A DNA stretch of 8,736 nt from Clostridia bacterium (GCA_900754775.1 CAAEDZ010000359.1:1-8736); one strand, 5' to 3'; shown: positions 1-5,822, numbered from the stretch's first letter. Program-made: numbers and translations. The notes: generated by a model from the letters alone, not told the origin.

Positions 1-213
1 AAGGACGGCGAAAAGGGCGTGGTCGAGCGCCTGACGCTCACCGGGCCGACCAAGCGCCGCCTCATCGAGATGGGCATCACCCCGGGCACGGAGGTGCGCG
101 TACTCAAGCGCGCCCCGCTGGGCGACCCCATCGAGGTCTATCTGCGCCGTTACACGCTGACGCTGCGCGCCGAGGACGCGCGCAATATCCACGTAAGGAA
201 GGTGGAGGCATGA
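1..213 (+). CDS. feoA: FeoA, ferrous iron transport accessory protein (5'-truncated)
   Basis: FeoA is a small cytoplasmic SH3-like-fold protein that works with the FeoB iron channel. The frame is open from base 1, so the gene begins before the window. The GTG at 19 is an internal valine codon, because the family-typical glycine/lysine-rich approach to the first strand (KDGEKGVV) is already encoded upstream of it. The visible 70 residues hold the family core: RRLIEMGITPGTEV, then APLGDPIEV, then a YTLTLRAEDARNIHV ending. Full-length FeoA is about 75 residues, so probably only a handful are missing. The TGA stop overlaps the feoB ATG by 4 nt, which supports translational coupling. The feoA-feoB order is the standard Feo operon layout. 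The promoter and any Fur-type operator lie outside the window. Confidence 0.93.
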   Translation, partial: KDGEKGVVERLTLTGPTKRRLIEMGITPGTEVRVLKRAPLGDPIEVYLRRYTLTLRAEDARNIHVRKVEA

Positions 214-2357
214 GCATCACCATCGCCCTGGCGGGCAACCCCAACAGCGGCAAGACCACGCTGTTCAACGCCCTCACCGGCTCCAACCAGTACGTGGGCA
301 ACTGGCCCGGCGTCACCGTGGAGCGCAAGGAGGCGCGCTTTGACTTAAAGGGCGAGGAGGCCACCTTGGTGGACCTTCCCGGCGTCTATTCGCTTTCTCC
401 CTATTCCATCGAGGAAAACATCACCCGCCACTTCATCGCCCAGCACGCGCCGGACGTGGTTTTGAACATCGTCGACGCCACCAACATCGAGCGCAACCTC
501 TATCTCACCCTGCAACTGATGGAACTGGAGCGTCCCGTGGTCATCGCCTTAAACCTCATGGACGAACTGGAGCGGCGCGGCATCAAGCCGGACTGCGCGG
601 CCCTTTCGCGGCTGCTGGGCGCGCCGGTGGTGCCCATTTCCGCCAAGAAGGGACAGGGCTTCGAGGCGCTGTTCGAGGCCATCTACCAGCAGGCCAAGCA
701 CCCCACCGTCGCCTATATGGTGCGCCGCTACGATGAAAGCACCCGCAGGGCGCTGGAGGAGATCGTCTCCGCGCTGGGCGGCTCAGACAGCCACAGCGCC
801 TTCGACCTCGACGAACACCGCGAACACCGCGACGCGGTGGAGCGCGACGACGACCACTCCGCGCAGGCGCAGCACCGTCACATCGGCGGCTACGAGGACG
901 AGGGCGACGAGGACTTTGCCCCGCCCACCACCTGGGTGGCCGTGAAGCTGTTGGAGGGCGACGAGGAGATACGCGCCTCGGCGCAGCTTTCCGAGGCGCA
1001 GAGGGGCCGCATCCGCGCCGCCATTGACGCATACGTGGAGCGCGGCCGCGAAAAGCACCCCGGCATCGACTCGCTGACATTGATGGTGGACGCGCGCTAC
1101 GCCGCCATCGAAAAGGCATTGAACGAATCCGGCTTCCCCCGCCAGCGCGAGCATGAGACGACCGTTTCCGACAAGATCGACCGCGTGCTGACCCACCGGG
1201 TGTTTGCCTTCCCCATCTTCTTTGCCGTGCTGGCGCTGATGTTCGCCCTCACCTTCGGCTGGCCGGGCACGGCGCTCTCCGATCTGGTGGAGCAGGGCGT
1301 CGGCCTCCTTTCCGAGGGCGTTTCGGCGTTTCTTGCCTCCGCCCCGGCGTGGATACGCGCGCTGCTGGTGGACGGCGTGCTCGCCGGCGTGGGCGGCGTG
1401 CTGGTGTTTCTGCCGCAGATACTCATCATCTTCCTCTTTATGTCCATTCTGGAGGACAGCGGCTACATGAGCCGCGCCGCCTTCATCACCGACCGGCTTT
1501 TGCGCCGCTTCGGGCTTTCAGGGCGCTCTTTCATCCCCATGCTGATGGGCTTTGGCTGCACCACCACGGCGGTGATCGCCGCCCGCGGCGTGGAGAACGA
1601 GCGCGACCGGCGCATGACCATTTTGCTGACGCCCTTCATGAGCTGCGGCGCGAAGCTGCCGGTCTCCGGCCTCATCACCGCCGCCATCTTCCCCGGCAAC
1701 AGCGCTCTGGTGGTGCTGAGCCTCTATCTGCTGGGCATCATCATGATGGTCGCGGCCGGGCTGGTTTTGCGCAGGACCACCTTCCGCGAGGGCGAAACGC
1801 CCTTTGTCATGGAACTGCCCGCCTACCGCGTGCCGTCGGTGAAAAACGTCGCCCGCCGCCTCTGGGACCGCGCCAAGGACTTCATCGTCCGCGCCGGCAC
1901 CATCATCTTCGCCATGAGCGTGGTGGTGTGGTTCTTGCAGTCCTTCTCGCCGTCGTTGCAGATGGTCGCCGACCCGGCGCAGTCCATGTTCGGGCGGCTG
2001 GGCGCGTTCATCGCCCCCATCTTCGCGCCGCTGGGCTTTGGCGAATGGCAAAAGAGCGTGTCGCTGCTCTCCGGCCTGGTGGCCAAGGAAGCGGTGGTTT
2101 CCACCATGCAGGTGCTCTACGCCGCCGGTTCCACGGCGCAGCTTGGCACGCTGCTGGTGACGAAGTTCACCCCGCTCTCGGCCTACGCCTACCTCGTCTT
2201 CATCCTCCTCTACACGCCCTGCGTCTCCGCCGTGGCCGCCATCCGCCGCGAAACGGGCTCGTGGAAGTACACGCTTCTCTCCGTGCTGATGCAGCTGGGC
2301 GTGGCCTACGTGATGGCGCTGCTGGTGTTTCAGGTGGGCAGCCTTTTGGGGGCGTAG
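210..2357 (+). CDS. feoB: FeoB, ferrous iron transport protein B
   Basis: This is a GTPase-linked Fe(II) transporter of the inner or cytoplasmic membrane, 715 aa, within the family's usual size. The start is the ATG overlapping the feoA stop, with AAGGAAGGTGGAGG just upstream. The N-terminal G domain shows G1 GNPNSGKT (9-16), switch I NWPGVTVE (31-38), G3 DLPG (55-58), G4 NLMD (115-118) and G5 ISAKKG (143-148). Residues 192-239 form a His/Asp/Glu-rich low-complexity insert before the helical domain. From about residue 335 the protein is a multi-helix membrane domain with two Gate regions. The first Gate has GFGC (Cys450) and PFMSCGAKLPV (Cys479); the second has LYTPCVSAV (Cys671). The position after GFGC reads TTTA where many FeoB proteins have a proline (as in NVPA). 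The next gene starts 1 nt after the stop. Identity is certain; metal specificity beyond Fe(II) is assumed from the family. Confidence 0.98.
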   Translation: MSITIALAGNPNSGKTTLFNALTGSNQYVGNWPGVTVERKEARFDLKGEEATLVDLPGVYSLSPYSIEENITRHFIAQHAPDVVLNIVDATNIERNLYLTLQLMELERPVVIALNLMDELERRGIKPDCAALSRLLGAPVVPISAKKGQGFEALFEAIYQQAKHPTVAYMVRRYDESTRRALEEIVSALGGSDSHSAFDLDEHREHRDAVERDDDHSAQAQHRHIGGYEDEGDEDFAPPTTWVAVKLLEGDEEIRASAQLSEAQRGRIRAAIDAYVERGREKHPGIDSLTLMVDARYAAIEKALNESGFPRQREHETTVSDKIDRVLTHRVFAFPIFFAVLALMFALTFGWPGTALSDLVEQGVGLLSEGVSAFLASAPAWIRALLVDGVLAGVGGVLVFLPQILIIFLFMSILEDSGYMSRAAFITDRLLRRFGLSGRSFIPMLMGFGCTTTAVIAARGVENERDRRMTILLTPFMSCGAKLPVSGLITAAIFPGNSALVVLSLYLLGIIMMVAAGLVLRRTTFREGETPFVMELPAYRVPSVKNVARRLWDRAKDFIVRAGTIIFAMSVVVWFLQSFSPSLQMVADPAQSMFGRLGAFIAPIFAPLGFGEWQKSVSLLSGLVAKEAVVSTMQVLYAAGSTAQLGTLLVTKFTPLSAYAYLVFILLYTPCVSAVAAIRRETGSWKYTLLSVLMQLGVAYVMALLVFQVGSLLGA

Positions 2358-2358
2358 C

Positions 2359-2517
2359 ATGGTCGCGCTCGCCTACATTGCCGCCTTTGCCGTCATCTTT
2401 GCCGCGGCGTGGATACTCGTCCGCCGTTTGCGCGCATTTTTCTTGACAAAGGGGCAAAGCGCGTGCGATAATTGTCCATATTCCGGACACTGTACAAAGA
2501 AGGACGAACGCCGATGA
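2359..2517 (+). CDS. FeoB-associated Cys-rich membrane protein (52 aa)
   Basis: This is a small gene that begins 1 nt after the feoB stop (TAG 2355-2357, ATG 2359). It encodes a 52-residue protein with one hydrophobic N-terminal helix (about residues 3-21), a basic stop-transfer patch (RRLR, 22-25) and a Cys tail with Cys36, Cys39 and Cys45 in the pattern CDNCPYSGHC. This architecture, one helix plus a short Cys cluster directly after feoB, matches the family annotated as FeoB-associated Cys-rich membrane protein in Firmicutes. The role of that family is unproven; iron or redox handling at the FeoB exit is a common guess. The ribosome site is modest (GGGGG at 2348-2352). The TGA stop overlaps the ATG of asnA by 4 nt. 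A promoter for asnA lies within its coding sequence. Position, membrane topology and the Cys pattern agree, so I consider it real despite its size. Confidence 0.85.
   Translation: MVALAYIAAFAVIFAAAWILVRRLRAFFLTKGQSACDNCPYSGHCTKKDERR
2443..2472 (+). promoter_or_regulatory. Sigma-A promoter for asnA, inside the small Cys-rich gene
   Basis: The -35 is TTGACA (2443-2448) and the -10 is GATAAT (2467-2472), separated by 18 bp, with an extended -10 TGC at 2464-2466. A start near 2479 would give a leader of about 35 nt before the asnA ATG. An inverted repeat TGTCC/GGACA (2473-2477 and 2485-2489) sits on the predicted start site and could be an operator. It is assigned by consensus match only. Confidence 0.65.
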
Positions 2518-3521
2518 AACACATCTGCCCCAAGGGCTACCAAAGCGAACTGACGCTGCTGGAAACACAGCAGGCGATCAAGATACTCAAGGACTGCTTT
2601 CAGCAGCAGCTTTCCGCCGCGCTGAACCTCACGCGCGTGTCCGCGCCGCTGTTCGTGCGCCGGGATACCGGCCTCAACGACGACCTCTGCGGCGTGGAGC
2701 GCAAGGTGACCTTCGACTGCCACGACGATCCCGGCGTGGAGATACAGGTGGTGCAGTCGCTGGCCAAGTGGAAGCGCTTCGCCCTCGGCAAGTACGGCTA
2801 CGCGCCCGGCAGCGGCCTCTACACGGACATGAACGCCATCCGCCGCGATGAGGAGACCGACAACCTCCACTCCGTCTACGTCGATCAGTGGGACTGGGAA
2901 AAGGTCATCACCCGCACAGAGCGCAACGAGGCCTACCTCGAGCGCACCGCCGCGCGCATCCACGCCGCCGTGCTCGAGGCGGAGACCGTGCTGCACAGCC
3001 GCTTTCCCGCCCTGCACCCGCGCCTGCCGGCGAACCTGACCTTTGTCACCAGCGAGGAACTGTTTGACATGTACCCCGGCCTCGCGCCCGAGGAGCGCGA
3101 GCAGGCGTTTGTGAAAAAGCACCGCGCCGTGTTTGTCAAGCACATCGGCTGGCCGCTGGGCGACGGCCGTCCCCACGGCGTGCGCGCCCCGGACTACGAC
3201 GACTGGTCGCTCAACGGCGATCTGCTCTACTACCACCCGGAGCTGGACTGCTGTCTGGAAGTTTCCTCCATGGGCATCCGCGTGGACGCCTCCAGCATGT
3301 TCCGCCAGCTCAACGCCGCCGATGCGCGCGCCCGGCTCGACCTGCCCTTCCACCGCGCGGTGATGGAGGAAAAGCTGCCCCTCACCATCGGCGGCGGCAT
3401 CGGCCAGAGCCGTCTGTGCATGCTGCTTCTGCGCAAGGCGCACGTGGGCGAGGTGCAGGTCTCCGTCTGGCCGGAGGGCGTGGAGGAGAAGCTGGCCGCG
3501 GGCGGCGTGCGGCTCCTGTAA
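2514..3521 (+). CDS. asnA: Aspartate-ammonia ligase (asparagine synthetase A)
   Basis: AsnA makes L-asparagine from aspartate, ammonia and ATP in the cytoplasm, using a class II aminoacyl-tRNA-synthetase fold. The product is 335 aa, close to the roughly 330 aa of known AsnA proteins. Family motifs follow in order: SLAKWKR (82-88), LYTDMNAIRRDE (from 102), HSVYVDQWDWE (119-129), DYDDWS (227-232), EVSSMGIRVD (249-258) and the ATP-site glycine motif GGGIGQSR (293-300). The ATG at 2514 is chosen because AAGGA lies 9 nt upstream and the protein then begins at the normal place. An in-frame TTG at 2472 overlaps the promoter -10 and would precede the predicted transcript. The ATG overlaps the stop of the Cys-rich gene, so asnA may also be read from feo mRNA. 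A terminator follows. Iron and asparagine metabolism have no obvious link here, so the neighbourhood may be incidental. Confidence 0.97.
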   Translation: MKHICPKGYQSELTLLETQQAIKILKDCFQQQLSAALNLTRVSAPLFVRRDTGLNDDLCGVERKVTFDCHDDPGVEIQVVQSLAKWKRFALGKYGYAPGSGLYTDMNAIRRDEETDNLHSVYVDQWDWEKVITRTERNEAYLERTAARIHAAVLEAETVLHSRFPALHPRLPANLTFVTSEELFDMYPGLAPEEREQAFVKKHRAVFVKHIGWPLGDGRPHGVRAPDYDDWSLNGDLLYYHPELDCCLEVSSMGIRVDASSMFRQLNAADARARLDLPFHRAVMEEKLPLTIGGGIGQSRLCMLLLRKAHVGEVQVSVWPEGVEEKLAAGGVRLL

Positions 3522-3528
3522 AGCGTTT

Positions 3529-3572
3529 TTGCGGAGGGACGAGCGCTCTCCGCAATTTATTCTTGATTTTTT
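3529..3572 (+). terminator. Rho-independent terminator after asnA
   Basis: Perfect 8-bp arms TTGCGGAG (3529-3536) and CTCCGCAA (3548-3555) enclose an 11-nt loop. They are followed by a T-rich tail (TTTATTCTTGATTTTTT, 3556-3572). It begins 7 nt after the asnA stop and ends before the next promoter, so it separates the two transcription units. Confidence 0.75.
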
Positions 3573-3583
3573 GTCGTATATAC

Positions 3584-3612
3584 TTGACAAAAGGACGGAT
3601 AAAGCATATAAT
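3584..3612 (+). promoter_or_regulatory. Perfect-consensus sigma-A promoter for the membrane protein/XRE pair
   Basis: TTGACA (3584-3589) and TATAAT (3607-3612) are separated by exactly 17 bp in an AT-rich island between GC-rich genes. Predicted transcription start is near 3619, only about 18 nt before the ATG at 3637, with AAGGAGGG at 3623-3630. A promoter this strong next to an XRE regulator gene suggests that it is normally held down by a repressor, possibly the one encoded two genes on. Confidence 0.88.
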
Positions 3613-3636
3613 GGGGGCAGACAAGGAGGGAAAAAC

Positions 3637-4152
3637 ATGAACGCATGGTTTGCGGGCGGCGTGCTGGCCGGTATACTGGCGGTGGCCATTTACGGGGTCT
3701 TGAAAAAGCGCAGGGAGAGCGCTCCGCGCTACGACGAGCGGCAGGCGCAGGCGCGGGCCAACGCGGCGAAGCTGGCGCTGGAGGTGCTGGCGGCGCTGAT
3801 GCTGGTCAACGGCTTTGTGCGCGAGGCGTGGCAGTTTGCCTGGGCGGGGCCGTTTATGGAGACGGTGGTGCTGCTGCTGATCGCGGGCACGGTCTACGTA
3901 CTGCGCTGCGTGTGGACGGACGCCTACTTCGCGCTCCGGGAAAAGCCGAAAACGTGGGGGCGCATCTTTGTCGCCATGCTGATCGTCAACGCCGCCCTGG
4001 GCGTGATGGTCATCCTCGACGGCGAACTGGTGGAGGACGGGCTGCTCACCTTCCCCGCCGCCAACCTGCTGATCGCCGCGATGTTCGCATCGCTGCTCAT
4101 CACCATGGCGCTCAAGCGCCGCAAGGACGCGCGGGAGGAGGCGGAGGAATGA
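3637..4152 (+). CDS. Five-helix membrane protein of unknown function, partner of an XRE regulator
   Basis: I do not recognise this gene with certainty. The 171-aa product has about five hydrophobic segments: 6-22, 46-62, 73-93, 110-127 and 137-159. A polar cytoplasmic stretch with a DERQ motif (33-36) lies between the first and second segments, and the tail is charged (KRRKDAREEAEE). Short membrane proteins with a DERQ-like motif encoded beside a small XRE regulator are common in Firmicutes and are usually annotated as DUF proteins. I infer the same class but cannot name the family. The start at 3637 is set by AAGGAGGG with 6-nt spacing and by the consensus promoter just upstream; the frame is also open further 5', but that part lies in the terminator and promoter. 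The last 4 nt overlap the regulator's start, so the two are co-translated. Confidence 0.85.
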   Translation: MNAWFAGGVLAGILAVAIYGVLKKRRESAPRYDERQAQARANAAKLALEVLAALMLVNGFVREAWQFAWAGPFMETVVLLLIAGTVYVLRCVWTDAYFALREKPKTWGRIFVAMLIVNAALGVMVILDGELVEDGLLTFPAANLLIAAMFASLLITMALKRRKDAREEAEE

Positions 4153-4340
4153 AGAACCTGCGCCTCAAGGCCGCCCGCGCCGCGCTCGACCTTTCCCAGC
4201 AGGAACTGGCCGAGCGCGTGGGCGTTTCCCGGCAGACCATCAACGCCATCGAAAAGGGCGACTACAACCCCACCATCAACCTCTGTCTGAAGATCTGCCA
4301 CGCGCTGGGCAAAACGCTGGACGAACTCTTCTGGGAGTAG
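4149..4340 (+). CDS. Small XRE-family helix-turn-helix regulator (63 aa)
   Basis: This is a stand-alone Cro/C1-type DNA-binding domain. The helix-turn-helix runs from LSQQELAERVGVSRQTINAIEKG (residues 15-37), followed by the YNPTINLCLKICHALGKTLDELF (39-61) helices 4-5. This is the pattern of the short Firmicutes regulators of 60-70 aa that bind DNA as dimers and lack any sensor domain. The ATG overlaps the upstream TGA (ATGA at 4149-4152), with a strong GGAGGAGGCGGAGG site inside the end of the membrane protein gene. The coupling suggests the two proteins act together, for example with the membrane protein controlling or being controlled by the regulator; this is inference. The 30-bp repeats begin at the base after its TAG stop. 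Confidence 0.95.
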   Translation: MKNLRLKAARAALDLSQQELAERVGVSRQTINAIEKGDYNPTINLCLKICHALGKTLDELFWE

Positions 4341-4430
4341 GCCGGCAGGGCCGGCAGCCAGTGCCTTCGGGGCGGCAGTGCCGCCAGCCAGTGCCTTTGG
4401 GCCGGCAGTGCCGGCGGCCAGTGCCTTCGG
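4341..4430 (+). repeat. Three 30-bp tandem repeats with a conserved palindrome
   Basis: Units lie at 4341-4370, 4371-4400 and 4401-4430 with no spacer and differ from one another at only five positions (unit positions 2, 9, 14, 16 and 28). Each begins with an inverted repeat GCCGGCA-G-TGCCGGC type (15 nt) followed by a GCCAGTGCCTTCGG-type linker. Unit 2 carries paired changes at positions 2 and 14 (C to G and G to C) that keep the palindrome perfect. Unit 1 has one mismatch next to the loop. The array sits in the predicted 3' untranslated part of the XRE gene, before its terminator. The unit is a multiple of three, so it stays open in several frames, but no ribosome site supports translation. 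Confidence 0.85.
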
Positions 4431-4442
4431 CGGCGTATTCAC

Positions 4443-4490
4443 GCACCCAAGCCCCACGAGCAGGGGGCTTGGGTGCTTCGTTTCGTTTCT
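4443..4490 (+). terminator. Strong Rho-independent terminator after the XRE gene
   Basis: A perfect 13-bp stem is formed by 4443-4455 (GCACCCAAGCCCC) and 4464-4476 (GGGGCTTGGGTGC), with the 8-nt loop ACGAGCAG. A T-rich tail (TTCGTTTCGTTTCT, 4477-4490) follows. It should end the membrane protein/XRE transcript. Confidence 0.85.
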
Positions 4491-4717
4491 GTTCCGGCGC
4501 TAGAGCGCATACACGGCGGACGGCCCACGAGCAGGGGCCTGCCGCCTGCGGCGGTTTGGGGGGAGCCTCACAGGCGGGGGATTTGCGCGTTGCGCTGCGT
4601 TTTTAGCAAAACGGTTGAGTGGGCGGGGGGCGGCGGTGTTCGCGGGCGATGGGGCGCGGATCTGTGTCGCCGTTGTGTTCGGGGGATGGCTTTTTGAAAA
4701 AAACGTTTTTCCGACGG
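4491..4717. other. Noncoding GC-rich stretch with no recognised gene
   Basis: Between the terminator and the sugar operon promoter I see no convincing gene. Open frames exist on both strands, but none has a good ribosome site or a recognisable product. It contains the hairpin at 4515-4546, a small AT-rich hairpin CGTTTT/AAAACG (4598-4603 and 4608-4613), a G-rich section (4621-4690) and an A/T tract (4691-4710) just upstream of the promoter. Confidence 0.6.
4515..4546 (+). repeat. Hairpin with the same loop as the upstream terminator
   Basis: Arms 4515-4526 and 4535-4546 pair at 10 of 12 positions with a 2x2 internal mismatch, around the loop ACGAGCAG. That loop is identical to the terminator at 4443-4476. 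The 14-nt core CCCACGAGCAGGGG occurs at 4453-4466 and 4524-4537. No T-run follows, so this copy is not a normal terminator. Confidence 0.55.
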
Positions 4718-4746
4718 TTGACAAGTTTAGTTTTTTGTTATATTAT
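4718..4746 (+). promoter_or_regulatory. Sigma-A promoter of the sugar operon, with an upstream A/T tract
   Basis: TTGACA (4718-4723), a 17-bp spacer and TATTAT (4741-4746) match the consensus at 11 of 12 positions. The A/T-rich run at 4691-4710 falls about 43-62 bp before the predicted start near 4753, where UP elements act. A leader of about 74 nt follows. An overlapping alternative -10 (TATATT, 4739-4744) has a less favourable 15-bp spacing. Confidence 0.7.
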
Positions 4747-4759
4747 TGTATTTGCAAGC

Positions 4760-4769
4760 AAGCGCGCTT
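4760..4769. promoter_or_regulatory. Possible operator palindrome in the sugar operon leader
   Basis: AAGCGCGCTT is a perfect 10-bp palindrome about 7-16 nt downstream of the predicted start, a good place for a repressor. Its centre is GC rather than the CG typical of LacI-family operators, and no regulator gene is in view. The site is short enough to be chance. Confidence 0.25.
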
Positions 4770-4826
4770 TTTAGCCATATGCGATAATGAAAGGCAATAA
4801 AAACGGTTTAATAAGGAGGAGTTGTT

Positions 4827-5822
4827 ATGGGAACCAGACCGGTAACGCTGTGTACTGCCCAGTGGGCGGACGTGCCCTTCGACGAGTTGTGCGTGCTGGC
4901 CAAAAAGATGGGCTATGACGGCCTTGAAGTGGCCTGCTGGGGCGAGGGCATCGACATCGACAAGGCCCTCACCGACGACAGCTACGTCGCCTGGATCAAG
5001 GAGAATCTGGAAAAGAACGGCCTTGTCATGAAGGCCATGGCCTGCCACATCATCGGCCAGTGCGTGGGCGATCTGCCCGATCCGCGTCTGGACAACTTCG
5101 CGCCCCCCGCCCTCGCCGGCCAGCCGGAAGCCATCCAGAAGTGGGCCGTGGAGACGATGAAGAAGGCCCCCGCCGCCGCCGCCAAATTCGGCGTCAAGAT
5201 CATCACCGGCTTCACCGGCTCGCCCATCTGGCGCTACCTCTATTCCTTCCCGCAGACCCCCGAATCCATGGTGGAAGAGGGCTTTGACAAAATCGTCAGC
5301 CTCTGGACGCCCATCCTCGACGAGTTCAAGAAGTACGGCGTGGTCTTCGCCCTCGAAGTGCATCCCGGCGAGATCGCCTTTGACTACTATTCCACCAAGA
5401 AGCTGCTGGACAAGTTCGCCGACCGCCCCGAGTTCGGCCTCAACTTCGACCCCAGCCACCTGCTCTGGCAGGGCGTCACCCCGCACCTTTTCCTGCAGGA
5501 CTTCATCGACCGCGTCTACCACGTCCACATGAAGGACGCGCGCGTCACCCTCGACGGCCGCAGCGGCCTGCTCGGCTCGCACATCGACTTTGGCGATCTG
5601 CGCCGCGGCTGGAACTTCCGTTCGCTGGGCCATGGCGGCGTGGACTTTGAGGAGATTATCCGCGTACTCAACGCCGCCGGTTACGACGGCCCGCTCTCCG
5701 TCGAGTGGGAAGACAGCGGCATGGACCGCATCGAGGGCGCTACCGAGGCCGCCGCGTTCGTGCGCAAGGTCGATTTCAAGCCCTCCACCTTCAAGTTTGA
5801 CGACGCGATCTCCAACAAGTAG
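4827..5822 (+). CDS. Sugar phosphate isomerase/epimerase-like TIM-barrel enzyme
   Basis: This 331-aa cytoplasmic enzyme belongs to the xylose isomerase-like TIM-barrel superfamily (AP_endonuc_2 domain, COG1082 type). The divalent metal site can be read at strand ends: Glu177 (ALEVHPGE), Asp208 (FDPSH), His234 (HVHMKDA) and Glu293 (SVEWED). These match the Glu-Asp-His-Glu set of ketose 3-epimerases. The interval between His234 and Glu293 is long and carries a loop rich in Gly, Arg and Asp, seen in a larger subgroup often encoded beside Gfo/Idh/MocA dehydrogenases. The start is well set by AAGGAGGAG (4813-4821) 7 nt upstream. It is the first gene of the sugar operon and lies 12 nt before the dehydrogenase. 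Members of the fold isomerise or epimerise sugars and some cleave 3-keto-glycosides; the substrate here is unknown. Confidence 0.92.
   Translation: MGTRPVTLCTAQWADVPFDELCVLAKKMGYDGLEVACWGEGIDIDKALTDDSYVAWIKENLEKNGLVMKAMACHIIGQCVGDLPDPRLDNFAPPALAGQPEAIQKWAVETMKKAPAAAAKFGVKIITGFTGSPIWRYLYSFPQTPESMVEEGFDKIVSLWTPILDEFKKYGVVFALEVHPGEIAFDYYSTKKLLDKFADRPEFGLNFDPSHLLWQGVTPHLFLQDFIDRVYHVHMKDARVTLDGRSGLLGSHIDFGDLRRGWNFRSLGHGGVDFEEIIRVLNAAGYDGPLSVEWEDSGMDRIEGATEAAAFVRKVDFKPSTFKFDDAISNK

Noticed and set aside
1349..2446. A 365-codon plus-strand frame inside feoB
   Set aside because: It overlaps the FeoB membrane domain out of frame; its product is Arg/His/Pro-rich with no membrane pattern.
2472..2513. 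Upstream TTG start that would lengthen AsnA by 14 residues
   Set aside because: It overlaps the promoter -10, lacks a ribosome site and adds residues not typical of AsnA, whereas ATG 2514 has AAGGA at a suitable distance.
2373..3689. A 438-codon minus-strand open frame opposite asnA
   Set aside because: It covers a complete asnA with all family motifs on the other strand, and the antisense product resembles no family.
4341..4430. CRISPR array
   Set aside because: The units are contiguous with no variable spacers and no cas genes are nearby.
3924..4457. Minus-strand frame with PKALAAGTAG decapeptide repeats
   Set aside because: It is antisense to the XRE gene and repeat array, and no promoter or ribosome site is seen on that strand. 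The repeats again mirror the DNA unit.
4361..4606. Possible small protein with repeated PxGRQCRxPVP peptides over the 30-bp repeats
   Set aside because: The peptide repeat follows automatically from a 30-bp unit being a multiple of three. There is no ribosome site, and a strong terminator hairpin lies inside the frame.
4787..4800. CcpA cre-like site (TGAAAGGCAATAA)
   Set aside because: The central CG of the cre consensus is replaced by GC and the right half does not match.
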